Of a stretch of DNA of 62,954 nucleotides, positions 25,640-34,563 are shown piece by piece (position 1 is the first letter of the stretch; every line of letters begins with the position of its first letter). The notes under the pieces are model-generated. The model was not told the DNA's origin. It made no database searches and was given only the letters and a program-made list of their open reading frames with translations. Made by a program: the position numbers and the translations under genes. Source of the stretch: a virus. The stretch lies in IMG/VR virus record IMGVR_UViG_3300021093_000072, positions 1 through 62,954 of that record; one strand, given 5' to 3'.

Positions 25640-26506
25640 TCAATCCATGAATGAAGCAGCCATTTTGGCCTCCTCGTCATGAATTCTGCGGTCGTATCTG
25701 ACTGTTGTCTGCGGGTTTGAGTGGCCAGCCATCTTCATGGCAACAGAGATGTCTACCCCGCCAAGCCACTCTCCGATGGCGGTACGCCTCAGGTCGTGTG
25801 GCGTAAACGACACCCCGGCCTTGGCCGCCACCCTGCGGATTATCTTGTTGATGGCTCGGCTAGTTATAGGTCTGTGGTACCTCACAAAGGCTCCACACTC
25901 GTGTGGGAGGATATAGAAGCCATCCCTGTCTCTTCCCCTAACGGACAGGTATGCCAGGAGGTCGGCACTTGCCTTCTCTCCAAGAGGAACCTGGCGCCGC
26001 CTGCCACCCTTGCCTATAACATTCACATGGGACATGTCAGGCGAAAAGTCCGTGGTTCTGAGGACTGTCACCTCAACCCTCCGTAGACCCGCCAGGAGCA
26101 GCCTCACCACGGCCCTATCGCGAAGACCTTGGTGGCCATCCCCGCACGCCTCGATGATCTTGTACCTGTCCTCGCGATCCACATGGCGCCCGCACGGGGG
26201 GGATGCCGGGCGGCTCCAGCGGAGGCTGGTGACCCTCTGGAGGTCTTCGTGGCTCTTGAGACCAAGACGCCAGCATTCCCTGATGACCTCCCTGACAAAA
26301 CTCATCTCTTTGGCAACCGTTGCCTGTGACTTACTATGCCCTAGGTGTGATGCTAGCCTGCTGAGGTCATCAACCCCCACCATGTGCCATGCTGCCGCCC
26401 CCTCCCCAAAAAGGAAGACCTCTGCCGACCTGATTGATCCTGAAGCAGAAACCTTAGACAGTGGTGCAAGTCTACTGAGCCAAGATTCGACTGGGTTCTT
26501 GTCCAT
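25640..26506 (-). CDS. tyrosine recombinase/integrase
   Basis: This is a site-specific DNA recombinase of 288 aa that breaks and rejoins DNA through a covalent Tyr intermediate. The catalytic set is present: R142 (AGLRRVEV), K166 (IGKGGR), H237 and R240 (TPHDLRR), H262 (AGHSN), Y271 (VRYDRR). The N-terminal 100 residues are the likely core-binding SAM-like domain. CAGGAAACAG lies before the ATG. It could integrate the phage, resolve multimers, or act in a mobile cassette. I see no clear attachment-site pair nearby. Confidence 0.9.
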   Translation of the reverse strand: MDKNPVESWLSRLAPLSKVSASGSIRSAEVFLFGEGAAAWHMVGVDDLSRLASHLGHSKSQATVAKEMSFVREVIRECWRLGLKSHEDLQRVTSLRWSRPASPPCGRHVDREDRYKIIEACGDGHQGLRDRAVVRLLLAGLRRVEVTVLRTTDFSPDMSHVNVIGKGGRRRQVPLGEKASADLLAYLSVRGRDRDGFYILPHECGAFVRYHRPITSRAINKIIRRVAAKAGVSFTPHDLRRTAIGEWLGGVDISVAMKMAGHSNPQTTVRYDRRIHDEEAKMAASFMD

Positions 26507-26527
26507 TCTGTTTCCTGATAGTTAAAG

Positions 26528-26788
26528 TCATTCGGATATGTGCCACAGGAGGTCGTCCATCCACTGGTGTTTCAGCCTACAGGCTTTGTACTCAGTTGTC
26601 AACTTCAAATTCTGCCTAATCTTGTTCATCTGCTTTGCCTCGTGCTCAGCAGCCTTTCGAGACCTAAAGACGAGATACCTACAACCCATGCCAGGAATGG
26701 AATCCTGAAGAATGAGTACATTCCCATGTTTATCCTGCTCTCCGCAGATGACGACCCATGATTCAGGCGGCAGTCTTCCTTCGGTCAT
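26528..26788 (-). CDS. small hypothetical protein
   Basis: This 86 aa protein has a beta-rich N-terminal half (ESWVVICGEQDKHGNVLIL and FRSRKAAEH) and a helical end (QWMDDLLWHI). It lies 21 bp before the integrase gene in the minus direction. Function unknown. Confidence 0.5.
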   Translation of the reverse strand: MTEGRLPPESWVVICGEQDKHGNVLILQDSIPGMGCRYLVFRSRKAAEHEAKQMNKIRQNLKLTTEYKACRLKHQWMDDLLWHISE

Positions 26789-26825
26789 GAGGTCATCTTA
26801 CGACCTCAACGCCCTGCTGTCAAGA

Positions 26826-27749
26826 CTATTCTCGGTTGGCGGTTGGGTCGAAACCAACAGGCTGGTTCATGATTTTTTCAGCTTGTTCCACAGATGCTGC
26901 AAGATTGCGTGGGTGTAGAAGTTGCTTATTCCTCATGGCTTGTGTGATGAGTTGAAACAACTCTAAGTATCCATCTCTTTCCATCATTTTGAATATTATG
27001 TTACCTCTACCCCAGTTTTGACTCATTCTGCCATAACCTGCGGGCTGACTATAGGCATCCCCTCTGAGTTTTTTCAAACGCTTCAATGCCTCAGCCATCT
27101 CATGAGCTTGAGCTTCAAGCCACTTCCTATTCCTAGACTCGCTTGGCTTTCCTGATTCAAGTGCCTTTCTGCCCACCCTTGCCCAGGACCTCACCATCCC
27201 TCGCAACCTTTCCTCTATGCGACGGTACTCTAGGCGTTCCGCAGAACTTCCTGACTCAACAAATTGGGTATAATTCACTGAGGCAGCACTCGGATTTTGC
27301 CTCTTCACAAAGCGCTCTCTAGTGGGGTCGTAAATGGCATCAGCATTGGCACTTTGCGCCCCCACTGATGAATCTGGTTTTATCTTGAACTGGAATGGTC
27401 TCTTCCCAAAATACATGGTGTTGTCAACATTTTCTCCAATCCAATCGTTGATGACTTTAAACCTTGGATCTGTTTCAGGTATGTTGATGAAAACGGTGGT
27501 GTCTACATCGCTCTTGGGGGTGTATTGGAAAGTTACTGCTGCTCCGACGATTTCATAATGCGTGATCTTGACCCCGGGATGTTCTTTTGACAGGTATGAC
27601 GATATGGTGGAGAGACCGCGCTGGATGTTATGTAACACTTCAGTCTTTAACTTCTCTGTTCCCGGCTCAAATACATCACTCAAATTGCTACTGGGACGAT
27701 CAACAACACCAGCCAATTTACCAGTTAGTCTAAAAATTGGCTTTTTCAT
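26826..27749 (-). CDS. nucleotidyltransferase-fold-like phage protein
   Basis: In this 307 aa protein, IVGAAVTFQYTPKSDVDTTV at about residues 68-87 matches the strand-(G-x)-helix-DxD layout of nucleotidyltransferases, with D83 and D85 as candidate metal ligands. The C-terminal half is helical. Its target and activity are unknown, and the assignment rests on that motif. The upstream region carries a symmetrical TATAATTATA that could drive both this gene and the SET-domain gene. Confidence 0.55.
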   Translation of the reverse strand: MKKPIFRLTGKLAGVVDRPSSNLSDVFEPGTEKLKTEVLHNIQRGLSTISSYLSKEHPGVKITHYEIVGAAVTFQYTPKSDVDTTVFINIPETDPRFKVINDWIGENVDNTMYFGKRPFQFKIKPDSSVGAQSANADAIYDPTRERFVKRQNPSAASVNYTQFVESGSSAERLEYRRIEERLRGMVRSWARVGRKALESGKPSESRNRKWLEAQAHEMAEALKRLKKLRGDAYSQPAGYGRMSQNWGRGNIIFKMMERDGYLELFQLITQAMRNKQLLHPRNLAASVEQAEKIMNQPVGFDPTANRE

Positions 27750-27762
27750 GCATTGCTCCGAG

Positions 27763-27772
27763 TATAATTATA
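27763..27772. promoter_or_regulatory. palindromic TATAATTATA, possible divergent -10 boxes
   Basis: TATAAT can be read on both strands (27763-27768 plus, 27767-27772 minus) between divergent genes. The minus box lies about 17 bp before ATG 27749. Confidence 0.4.
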
Positions 27773-27858
27773 CAATTTTTTACCATGCTCCTTCATGGGA
27801 ATGTCACTGCGTAATTACAGTATCGTGCATGTTCATAAGGTTTTTTCGACTTCTACCG

Positions 27859-27864
27859 TATAAT
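27859..27864 (+). promoter_or_regulatory. TATAAT directly before the SET gene, leaderless candidate
   Basis: In CGTATAATT the last T of TATAAT is six bases before ATG 27870, so transcription would start at about the start codon. This resembles the sites before cas12 and the MoxR gene. Confidence 0.4.
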
Positions 27865-27869
27865 TATGT

Positions 27870-28247
27870 ATGTGGCTGATCAAGACATCGATAGACAGGT
27901 CTAGTATTCACGGATTTGGTTTGTTTGCTCAAGAAGATGTGCCTGCTGGCGCACTGATTTGGCGCAGGAACCCGTCCATCGACATCAAGGTTGAGTGGAG
28001 CGATCAGGTGATAAACTCCATGCCGTCGCATGTCGCAAAGTCAGTTAGGTTAAGAAGTTATGTTGACCATTCGACAGGCGTCAGAACCTTCGGGATTGAC
28101 GGCGATGCATTTGTGAATCATCAAGACATCCCAAATGTTGTGTTTGATTCAAATGGAGATGGCTATGCCTCAAGGCGCATAATCATCGGAGAAGAGATCA
28201 CTAACAACTATCAGGACATAGATCTCTCTTTTTCCCCTCTGCATTGA
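27870..28247 (+). CDS. small SET-domain protein
   Basis: In this 125 aa protein, SSIHGFGLFAQEDVPAGALI starts a SET domain, with DAFVNHQDIPNVVFD (NHxxxPN block) and GEEITNNYQDI (the Tyr block). It is shorter than most SET enzymes but keeps the three signature regions, suggesting a lysine methyltransferase or a derived binding protein. There is no Shine-Dalgarno. It is a distant relative of the SET protein at 23519-23992. Confidence 0.75.
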   Translation: MWLIKTSIDRSSIHGFGLFAQEDVPAGALIWRRNPSIDIKVEWSDQVINSMPSHVAKSVRLRSYVDHSTGVRTFGIDGDAFVNHQDIPNVVFDSNGDGYASRRIIIGEEITNNYQDIDLSFSPLH

Positions 28248-28330
28248 CATCTAACTTGCGCATGATAGGTGCATGCGCAGGTCACCGATGGGAAACTTTC
28301 ACACTTGCCTCAAGTATGGCTGCAGTACCG

Positions 28331-28729
28331 TCAGGAGCTTGCAGATTTGCGCAACTCCTTCAATCGAGATAAGTCTTTTACTTTGGTTCTGCCATTATAT
28401 GCCCAGGCATAGCCAAGTTTTACCATTATGTCATTAATGACTTCTCCAGTGGACTCACTTATAATGCCGAGCAACCTGCCATATTTATCATCTTTGAATG
28501 TCCTGATGACCAAATTGTCCTTATGTTTTTCAATCCAAGATGTAAGAAATACCTTGGACTCTTCACTCATAGACTTTTCTTCTAGGTTTTTTGAATGAGT
28601 TTCAGGGGTATCAATCCCGTGCAAGCGGATTCTTTGTTTGCAAAATACGCCAAATCCAAGATCCATAGTGCAGTCGAGGGTGTCTCCATCCACAACCTTT
28701 TCGACAGAACTAATTTTATATTCGTACAT
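28331..28729 (-). CDS. thermonuclease (staphylococcal-nuclease-like)
   Basis: This is a 132 aa nuclease that cuts single- and double-stranded nucleic acids with Ca2+. VDGDTLDC holds the metal-binding Asp, IRLHGIDTPETH carries the Arg and Glu matching R35 and E43, and KYGRLLG the Arg matching R87. It has no signal peptide, so a cytosolic or virion role is more likely than secretion. The C-terminal half resembles the fragment at 5774-6184. Confidence 0.9.
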   Translation of the reverse strand: MYEYKISSVEKVVDGDTLDCTMDLGFGVFCKQRIRLHGIDTPETHSKNLEEKSMSEESKVFLTSWIEKHKDNLVIRTFKDDKYGRLLGIISESTGEVINDIMVKLGYAWAYNGRTKVKDLSRLKELRKSASS

Positions 28730-28800
28730 AAAGAGTATTACTTGTCTTTGTTTGGTATGTCCTCTGAAGGTGTAAAGGTTGATTTGGGAGAAAAATAATC

Positions 28801-29754
28801 ATGCCGAATGTGGTATCAGACAATCTGCAGAGCAAGCATGCTGACATATTCTTACATGAGGTGTCAAAGAGGTTACCACCACCAAGCTTAAAAGCCATAA
28901 CAATGCTATTAAATACTACCGATCAGGAACTCAGTACTAGACCTGACCCTCCAAATGTCAATGTCGAGTTAAAAAACATAATCATGAATGCTCTTGATGA
29001 GGCCTACATGGCATATCCAGCTCCTCAACTCATTAATCACAAATCATCTGATTTACTGATAAAAAATCACATTATGTTCGTAATATCCCGTTATGGTTTA
29101 ACACAAACTTCAGAAGATAAAGTGAGCCGTCAGGTGGATGAATTGGTCACGAACTTCGTCTCTAAAATAACAGGAAAAAAAGGTACCAGCCGTGACCAAG
29201 CAATTAAAACTATGAACGAGCAATTTGACAATGTGTGCAAATCAGGACGAGATTCAGATTGGTACATCGATTTTATTGGTCATTTAGTAGATTTTCACGA
29301 TGTCCTCTGGGTAAAAAAAGAATGTTTTGAACTGTTAGTCAATGCTTTGGAGGAAATAGGTTGCCCGGAATTTTTGCGTAGATACCCTAGCCAAGGGCAA
29401 CATTTGATAGCAACCATAGTAGATGCACTCAATAACAATGCAACCCTGCCACCCAAAATCCTCAAGGAGGCGGTCATGATGATCAATTCTGATCCCAGTC
29501 TCGCACGCACAATTTATGATATCTTTGGGGTGCGAGGTTTCAAAAATCCTAGCTATATGGTGAAGCGGCAGATGGACACATTGCTGACATCGGTTGCACT
29601 TTTAGGGGAAGAACAGAGCAGAGATGTTCTGTTTTCGATATCCGAAACATCTCAAGCACTTAACAATACACAGTTACAACAACTAGAATCTGGATATCTT
29701 ATAGACTCCATAACGGGGAAACTTTACGATCCAAATAAATCCAATAGCCCATAA
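28801..29754 (+). CDS. hypothetical all-helical protein
   Basis: This 317 aa protein has GGGAGAA before the ATG and is composed of helical segments, with no enzyme motif seen. Residues NNATLPPKILKEAVMMI and DPSLARTIYDIFG recall helical repeat packing but do not form regular units. It precedes the ferritin-like gene by 34 bp. Role unknown. Confidence 0.6.
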   Translation: MPNVVSDNLQSKHADIFLHEVSKRLPPPSLKAITMLLNTTDQELSTRPDPPNVNVELKNIIMNALDEAYMAYPAPQLINHKSSDLLIKNHIMFVISRYGLTQTSEDKVSRQVDELVTNFVSKITGKKGTSRDQAIKTMNEQFDNVCKSGRDSDWYIDFIGHLVDFHDVLWVKKECFELLVNALEEIGCPEFLRRYPSQGQHLIATIVDALNNNATLPPKILKEAVMMINSDPSLARTIYDIFGVRGFKNPSYMVKRQMDTLLTSVALLGEEQSRDVLFSISETSQALNNTQLQQLESGYLIDSITGKLYDPNKSNSP

Positions 29755-29788
29755 AAGGACGGCATTGGAAAAGATCTAAAATAATACC

Positions 29789-30163
29789 ATGAACATGATA
29801 TCTACATTCTTGTGCATGCAGTCACAGATAAAAGTTTGGCATTGGCAGACGCAGTCTTATGCCGAGCACAAGGCACTTGGCAAGTTGTACGAAACACTAG
29901 ATCCACTTGTAGACGACTTCGTGGAGACCTTTGCAGGCGTCTCAGGAGTACCCAAGACCAAGGATTCTTTCCGAACTGAGTGCACAAATCACCCAGGCTC
30001 TGATGCCATCATGAATTACCTGACAGAAAAAGTAGAATGGCTCAATGGCGAGTTACCATCACAGATATCTCAGGTTTCTGTAGAAAGATCAGACCTGATG
30101 AACATCATAGACGAAATGGTGGCAGCCATAAATAAGACAAAATACCTACTGCGACTGAAGTGA
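29789..30163 (+). CDS. ferritin-like (Dps/DUF5856-like) protein
   Basis: The 124 aa N-terminus, STFLCMQSQIKVWHWQTQSY then AEHKALGKLYETLD, resembles small phage and viral ferritin-like proteins with H and E residues in a helix bundle. Whether the metal site is complete I cannot judge. It may bind or store iron, or only keep the fold. No clear Shine-Dalgarno; ATG 29795 is an alternative start. Confidence 0.55.
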   Translation: MNMISTFLCMQSQIKVWHWQTQSYAEHKALGKLYETLDPLVDDFVETFAGVSGVPKTKDSFRTECTNHPGSDAIMNYLTEKVEWLNGELPSQISQVSVERSDLMNIIDEMVAAINKTKYLLRLK

Positions 30164-30213
30164 CCGCAGTTTGAGGTTCGGGCGCATTAGAATGATGTGC
30201 TAGTCTTTTTACA

Positions 30214-30567
30214 TTAAGTTTCTGATGAAGACCATACATCAAACATGGCAAGCGATGGGCTTTTCCCGACACCCATGATGCTTGAATGTTCATTCGAGCA
30301 AGATATACTGAAAAGGACTACCTTATTTCCATCGACCTGTTCGATACTGATCTTTGTCCACATCCTTCTAAGGGCGGAAAGCATTTTGCCAGATATGGCC
30401 TCTTCGGCTTCAGAAAGTGATATTTTAGACCTGAAAGAACCGTGATGCCAGCACCACCCGTCATCACATCTGATAAGCTTGTATTTCCCAGCAGTTGGTT
30501 GCAGGAATGGGAAGTCTTCCCAGAGCGCAAGAGCACGTGCAGCTATTTCCCTATCAACCTGAACCAT
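30214..30567 (-). CDS. small hypothetical protein
   Basis: This roughly 117 aa protein starts at ATG 30567, inside the last codons of the basic protein upstream (ATG 30570 is also possible). The longer frame from 30786 only shadows that gene. It contains RCDDGWCWHHGSFRSKISL, which could be a small zinc or structural module. Function unknown. Confidence 0.55.
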   Translation of the reverse strand: MVQVDREIAARALALWEDFPFLQPTAGKYKLIRCDDGWCWHHGSFRSKISLSEAEEAISGKMLSALRRMWTKISIEQVDGNKVVLFSISCSNEHSSIMGVGKSPSLAMFDVWSSSET

Positions 30568-31054
30568 CATGCTTGAACATGACCATGACAGAGTCTTTTT
30601 TACACTTATCGCTCCTCGAATAGTTCCATTTGTCGACAGACTTGACAATACCAACTCCAGGTATGCGAGAACCGACTCGAATGGTTGGACCATCTTCAAA
30701 GTCAACGAAATCCACAGCGCCAGTTTCTGTGTTGGTGGAGAAGCGCATGAAAGCCGACTCTCCAGTGATGCTTGCTCTTCTATCATCTATCATGCGCAAA
30801 AATCTTTCTGCGCCATACCTGCTCCTGAACTTGATCTCTAGATTTTCATCACAAACCTTCTTCGCCCCCTTGCGGGAGATATTGCTCTTCAGCCCTTTGA
30901 AACATGATGAGGCTGGCGTTTTCGCAGACTCTGACCCCCGTGCCTTACGACTAGCCAAGTCTTCTAATGATCGACTATGGGATGATGATGGCGACTTCCT
31001 CTTCGCTGACTTCGACGATTTTGGAGATGCTGTTTTGCGTGCCTTTTTATTCAT
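30554..31054 (-). CDS. basic Lys/Ser-rich hypothetical protein
   Basis: The first 60 residues of this 166 aa protein are Lys/Arg/Ser-rich (KKARKTASPKSSKSAKRK), like a nucleic-acid-binding or virion-internal tail. A beta-rich C-terminal part follows (GAVDFVDFEDGPTIRVG). AAGGGTAGAA lies before the ATG. Not assigned to a family. Confidence 0.6.
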   Translation of the reverse strand: MNKKARKTASPKSSKSAKRKSPSSSHSRSLEDLASRKARGSESAKTPASSCFKGLKSNISRKGAKKVCDENLEIKFRSRYGAERFLRMIDDRRASITGESAFMRFSTNTETGAVDFVDFEDGPTIRVGSRIPGVGIVKSVDKWNYSRSDKCKKDSVMVMFKHDGSG

Positions 31055-31081
31055 TTCTACCCTTATTGTTCACACGTCAAA

Positions 31082-31166
31082 TGTCGGTGACAGGAATCGA
31101 ACCTGTACAGCTTTTGAGGCCGGCGAATTTTAAGTCCGCTGCGTCTGCCAGTTCCGCCACACCGAC
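31082..31166 (-). tRNA. tRNA-Leu (anticodon UAA)
   Basis: The acceptor arms GTCGGTG and CACCGAC pair fully, with U8 and discriminator A. The anticodon arm GCGGA-CTTAAAA-TTCGC gives anticodon TAA. A long variable arm (typical of Leu) and the T-arm ACAGG-TTCGATT-CCTGT follow. The CCA end is not encoded. It is 85 nt long. A promoter-like CGTATGATTG lies just upstream. The tRNA may supplement Leu UUA decoding in the host. Confidence 0.95.
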
Positions 31167-31177
31167 ATTTTCCACGA

Positions 31178-31187
31178 CAATCATACG
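31178..31187 (-). promoter_or_regulatory. CGTATGATTG element before the tRNA
   Basis: It reads TATGAT at 31180-31185 on the minus strand; transcription would begin at about 31173, a few bases before the tRNA 5' end. It is the same 10-mer as at four other sites. Confidence 0.55.
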
Positions 31188-31242
31188 CCTTGTGAAGTCT
31201 TGTATCCAAAAGTAGTCGAAAAACATGCTGAAGGAGGTAACC

Positions 31243-31386
31243 ATGGAATACCTTATGTTGGCTGAAAATTCCACTTCTAGTGTCTTGGGAACGGTCTTCT
31301 ACACCATATGCATATTTGTTGCAGGTGCAGTTATAGGTCAGGGCTTGTGGAAGTGGGTACAAAAGTTCTTGCCCTGGAATAAGTGA
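31243..31386 (+). CDS. 47-aa single-span membrane protein
   Basis: A textbook AAGGAGGTAACC precedes the ATG. The product begins MEYLMLAENSTSS, has a hydrophobic helix (VFYTICIFVAGAVIG) at about residues 18-32, and ends in an aromatic/basic tail (LWKWVQKFLPWNK). It could be a small holin-like, spanin-like or inhibitor protein; nothing decides among these. It lies alone on the plus strand between the tRNA and a GA repeat. Confidence 0.6.
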   Translation: MEYLMLAENSTSSVLGTVFYTICIFVAGAVIGQGLWKWVQKFLPWNK

Positions 31387-31388
31387 TG

Positions 31389-31440
<52 letters not shown>

Positions 31441-31441
31441 G

Positions 31442-31459
31442 GGGGGGGCATGCCCCCCC
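31442..31459. terminator. perfect G7-CATG-C7 palindrome, possible bidirectional terminator
   Basis: GGGGGGGCATGCCCCCCC is a perfect 18 bp inverted repeat, able to form a 7-pair stem with a CATG loop. It lies between convergent genes ending at 31386 and 31468. A short CTCTACTTTTC follows on the plus side, but no strong T-run, so terminator function is uncertain. Confidence 0.45.
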
Positions 31460-31467
31460 TCTACTTT

Positions 31468-31881
31468 TCACACCCTCTTAGTTAAACTTACAATGCCAAT
31501 ATGCAGCACTGACCCAGGATTGGAACTATCTGGTTGGTTATAGACTTGAACATCTCTAACTGCCCATCCTAGACCAATCTGCTCAGAAGCATGCTTTACT
31601 GCTGCATGCGAAAAAGCATCCGCCATCACAGCATGCAGCATTTCTGGACGACCTTCCATGGCATGGATCGCAAATTGAAGTTTCTTGTCTTTTTTTCCAA
31701 GCCCCACAAGGCGAGATGCCCTGACAAGTATGCCATCAGCATTTTTTGCAATGCCCATATTTAGACCTGAAACCCTGCTGAAGGCACCATATACCGTTTT
31801 GTGGGGGGAAGACTGCTGTCGCCTGTTTTTGGGAGACAGTCGGAATATGTTACTCAGCTTGTGCAGCATTTGGTTCAACAA
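31468..31881 (-). CDS. hypothetical protein
   Basis: This 137 aa protein has a basic N-terminus (FRLSPKNRRQQSSP), then AFSRVSGLNMGIAKNADG and a beta-rich end. It overlaps the gene upstream by 32 bp. Family not recognised. Confidence 0.5.
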   Translation of the reverse strand: MLNQMLHKLSNIFRLSPKNRRQQSSPHKTVYGAFSRVSGLNMGIAKNADGILVRASRLVGLGKKDKKLQFAIHAMEGRPEMLHAVMADAFSHAAVKHASEQIGLGWAVRDVQVYNQPDSSNPGSVLHIGIVSLTKRV

Positions 31882-32425
31882 CCCCCCTTATTGGGGGGGC
31901 AGGAATAAACCCATCGCCAACAGGTGGCTCAGGATTATATTCTGAAGCAACCATGTCTGTAAGACCCATCATATCAATAAAAGCTCTCTGAGCCCTTCCT
32001 CCTCCTGGGCACGACCTGTCAGATGGATTTTTGAGTTTAACCCCTAGCTTTCTCATAGACTCAGAAAATGCTCTGCCGGCATCAAGAGACTCTTTTGTCT
32101 GACTAAGTGAGACACGAGAACTAATGGTGTCTACGCATATGGTGTCGTCAGAAAAGTAAAGCATGTGTAGTAGTATGTCTGGATTAAAATCTGACCTATA
32201 GTAAACAATATTTCCGACACCCTCTGCAACATGAGTTTCTTGCATATTAGAGTGACCAAACATCCCACGCCTGATACTTCTCCGCATGCCATCAAGAATA
32301 TCATTTGGGCTTCTATGGTGCCTAGCGACCAATACAAATGTCTCAAGACCAGACCAAAATCCATTTGGGCCAAGAGGTTCTTGCGCCTGAGCAAGTTTAG
32401 AGCGATGTAGCCAGTTACTGAACAT
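31850..32425 (-). CDS. hypothetical protein
   Basis: This 191 aa protein includes ETFVLVARHHRSPNDIL and a beta-rich IVYYRSDFNPDILLHMLYF segment, with a Pro-rich C-terminus (PEPPVGDGFIPAPPIRG). It overlaps the large protein gene upstream by 11 bp, so they are co-translated. No enzyme motif is seen. Confidence 0.5.
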   Translation of the reverse strand: MFSNWLHRSKLAQAQEPLGPNGFWSGLETFVLVARHHRSPNDILDGMRRSIRRGMFGHSNMQETHVAEGVGNIVYYRSDFNPDILLHMLYFSDDTICVDTISSRVSLSQTKESLDAGRAFSESMRKLGVKLKNPSDRSCPGGGRAQRAFIDMMGLTDMVASEYNPEPPVGDGFIPAPPIRGVVEPNAAQAE

Positions 32426-34505
32426 GCTCTAACTCTCTATCATCGCGATTCCACCTGTGCTCGTATAAATCCTGAGCGGCATCCATTATTGGTTTTGGCA
32501 ATTTCATCCTGAATGTCTGATTTTGAAAATTGTGAATAAGCATGGCTGCATATTGTGCAGTTGCACCCTTGTCTCTTGAAATGGCAGCTTCGCCTTCTAT
32601 GAATCTGCCTTGAAGTATGTACACGGCATATGTGGCAGCTGCATGCGGATCCAATTTGAGGTACGGTATAAGTATTGGGGCGATCCCACTAGGATTTATA
32701 TGTGCACGATGCATCTTCAATATGACGTCTAATGCCCTCTGGGGGTTATTTCTGAAACTTGCAACAAACCCTACCAATTCAGGACCCTTGAATGCGGGCG
32801 CATCTGGATGGTACATGTACTCATGAAATACGCCTTCGTGTTTCAATATTTCTTCCTTTATTTCTGCAGTGATGCCGTTGAATGCTCTTGCTTGGGCGGC
32901 TAAAACATTCGCCCTATTTAAGGCATTCATGTTCATTTTTTCCTCAAATGCGGGTCTGCGTTCGCCCTTCATCCTTACATATTCTAGATATGCTGGTATA
33001 ATGGGAAGTTTTCTTTCAATGAGGTCTCCAAGCGAATCGATTACAGATTTGAATGCTTGATAGGTTCTTTGTCCGTTAACCAAAAGTTTATGTATTGCTG
33101 AAAGTCCAGACTCAACATCTTCATCGTTTCCACCGATTTTTTTGAGGAGCCAAGGCTTTACAAATCTATTCCACTGACTTTCGTTCCAGTTCACCAACTT
33201 TGCCATAGCTATTGAAGACTTGGGATGATTTGAAAATGCAACGCTAATGCACTGGGCTGGGTCGTCCAACATTTTATTTGCTATGCTTGTTTCTTCAATC
33301 CATCGGATGAGCGATATATATCTACTGCCCGTTTGCATTTCTTCGTTATCGTATTTGTATTCTGGATGTATTTTCATGAACGCCGAAATCTCGTCCACAT
33401 ACTCTTGTGGCTCAGAATTTTCCCTATTCTGCATGTGAATGCATTTATTTCCTTGAAATGCTATCGCTGCAAGACCGCGAGCTCCTGATTCGTCAAGAAG
33501 AACCCATATAGGCCCTGATCTGGCATATTGTTCATATCCCCATTGTTGTCTTATGCACACTCGACCACCCATGAATATTTTATGCAACCATGTAATTTTG
33601 CTATTTTCATCAGGGAATTCCTCATTTGTCTGCCCCACCTGAGGAACCTTCTTCCATTTTTCGGCCTTCCTTTCAACATCTTTTTCATACTGCTGATCTC
33701 TTATATTTTTATCAACTCTTTCAACGACATATAAGTCATAAAGATCCTGCCCAACAAGGCTGAATCTTGCGCCCAAAACTCTATCTCTTTTCTTGGCTAT
33801 GTCTAGATCACGATCTAGCTGTTGCCTCGTCTGCCTCCAAGCATTCATGGCTTCTGCAGAAACTTGATCTGCTTGAGGTTTTTGCGAATCCCATTGTTGA
33901 AGAGCATATTGCGCCAAAGACACCTGCCTGCTTGCTTCGGACAATTCAGCATCATCAGGATCAACCCCTCCTGATGAATTGCCCTCGACTCTTTCCGCTG
34001 CCTGGTCTGCGGTCTCTAAAAAATGGGTGAGCACGGAAGCAACCAATCCATTGTCAGGGACATCGGCAGGTGACGATGATGTTACATCAAATCTGTCAGC
34101 AACCCCACGTAGCATGGTGTATGAGAATTCTGGGAAATTCACATAATCAGCAGATAGTGTCTGAACCCACATGATGGCCCTTTCCCTTTTCCTTTCTGCC
34201 ACCTGCTCCCTAGTGGTGTTGTGCGCCTGCATTATTAGCATTGATTTGTTGTTAGGAACAAACTGATCATCTAAAGATGGTGATGTGAATTTCTCAATTA
34301 ATGGGTTAAGAAGGTATACCCGTATCCATGCCCTCATGGTGGTGTCGGGATCATTTGATGCACGCAATTCTTGTGTCAGATTTTCTCTCATGGGCTTGAT
34401 TTTTGCCTCAAAGCGCCGGGCAAATCTGAGTAGGGTGTTATCTTTGACACCAAGATTCTTCAGGTCTGCATCAATTGCAGCGAATTTAAGCATGTGTTTG
34501 TTCAT
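32415..34505 (-). CDS. large hypothetical protein, virion-like candidate
   Basis: This 696 aa protein is largely helical, with a charged Gln/Arg-rich middle (YALQQWDSQKPQADQV; RQQLDRDLDIAKKRDR) and several aromatic-rich blocks (IFMGGRVCIRQQWGYEQY). I do not recognise it and see no catalytic pattern. No clear Shine-Dalgarno lies before ATG 34505. Confidence 0.6.
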   Translation of the reverse strand: MNKHMLKFAAIDADLKNLGVKDNTLLRFARRFEAKIKPMRENLTQELRASNDPDTTMRAWIRVYLLNPLIEKFTSPSLDDQFVPNNKSMLIMQAHNTTREQVAERKRERAIMWVQTLSADYVNFPEFSYTMLRGVADRFDVTSSSPADVPDNGLVASVLTHFLETADQAAERVEGNSSGGVDPDDAELSEASRQVSLAQYALQQWDSQKPQADQVSAEAMNAWRQTRQQLDRDLDIAKKRDRVLGARFSLVGQDLYDLYVVERVDKNIRDQQYEKDVERKAEKWKKVPQVGQTNEEFPDENSKITWLHKIFMGGRVCIRQQWGYEQYARSGPIWVLLDESGARGLAAIAFQGNKCIHMQNRENSEPQEYVDEISAFMKIHPEYKYDNEEMQTGSRYISLIRWIEETSIANKMLDDPAQCISVAFSNHPKSSIAMAKLVNWNESQWNRFVKPWLLKKIGGNDEDVESGLSAIHKLLVNGQRTYQAFKSVIDSLGDLIERKLPIIPAYLEYVRMKGERRPAFEEKMNMNALNRANVLAAQARAFNGITAEIKEEILKHEGVFHEYMYHPDAPAFKGPELVGFVASFRNNPQRALDVILKMHRAHINPSGIAPILIPYLKLDPHAAATYAVYILQGRFIEGEAAISRDKGATAQYAAMLIHNFQNQTFRMKLPKPIMDAAQDLYEHRWNRDDRELEHVQ

Positions 34506-34563
34506 GGTGTAACATTATTTTCAAACAAAAACCGTTTTCTACCTCTTGTGATTAGACACTTGC

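Noticed and set aside
25640-26506. Attachment site at the tRNA-Leu gene for the integrase
   Set aside because: The tRNA is 4.6 kb away and I see no matching direct repeat near the integrase.
30148-30170. Short ACTGCG/CGCAGT stem between convergent genes as terminator
   Set aside because: Only six pairs with an 11-base loop and no T-run.
31063-31362. Minus-strand frames over the tRNA
   Set aside because: They overlap the tRNA-Leu gene and lack start signals.
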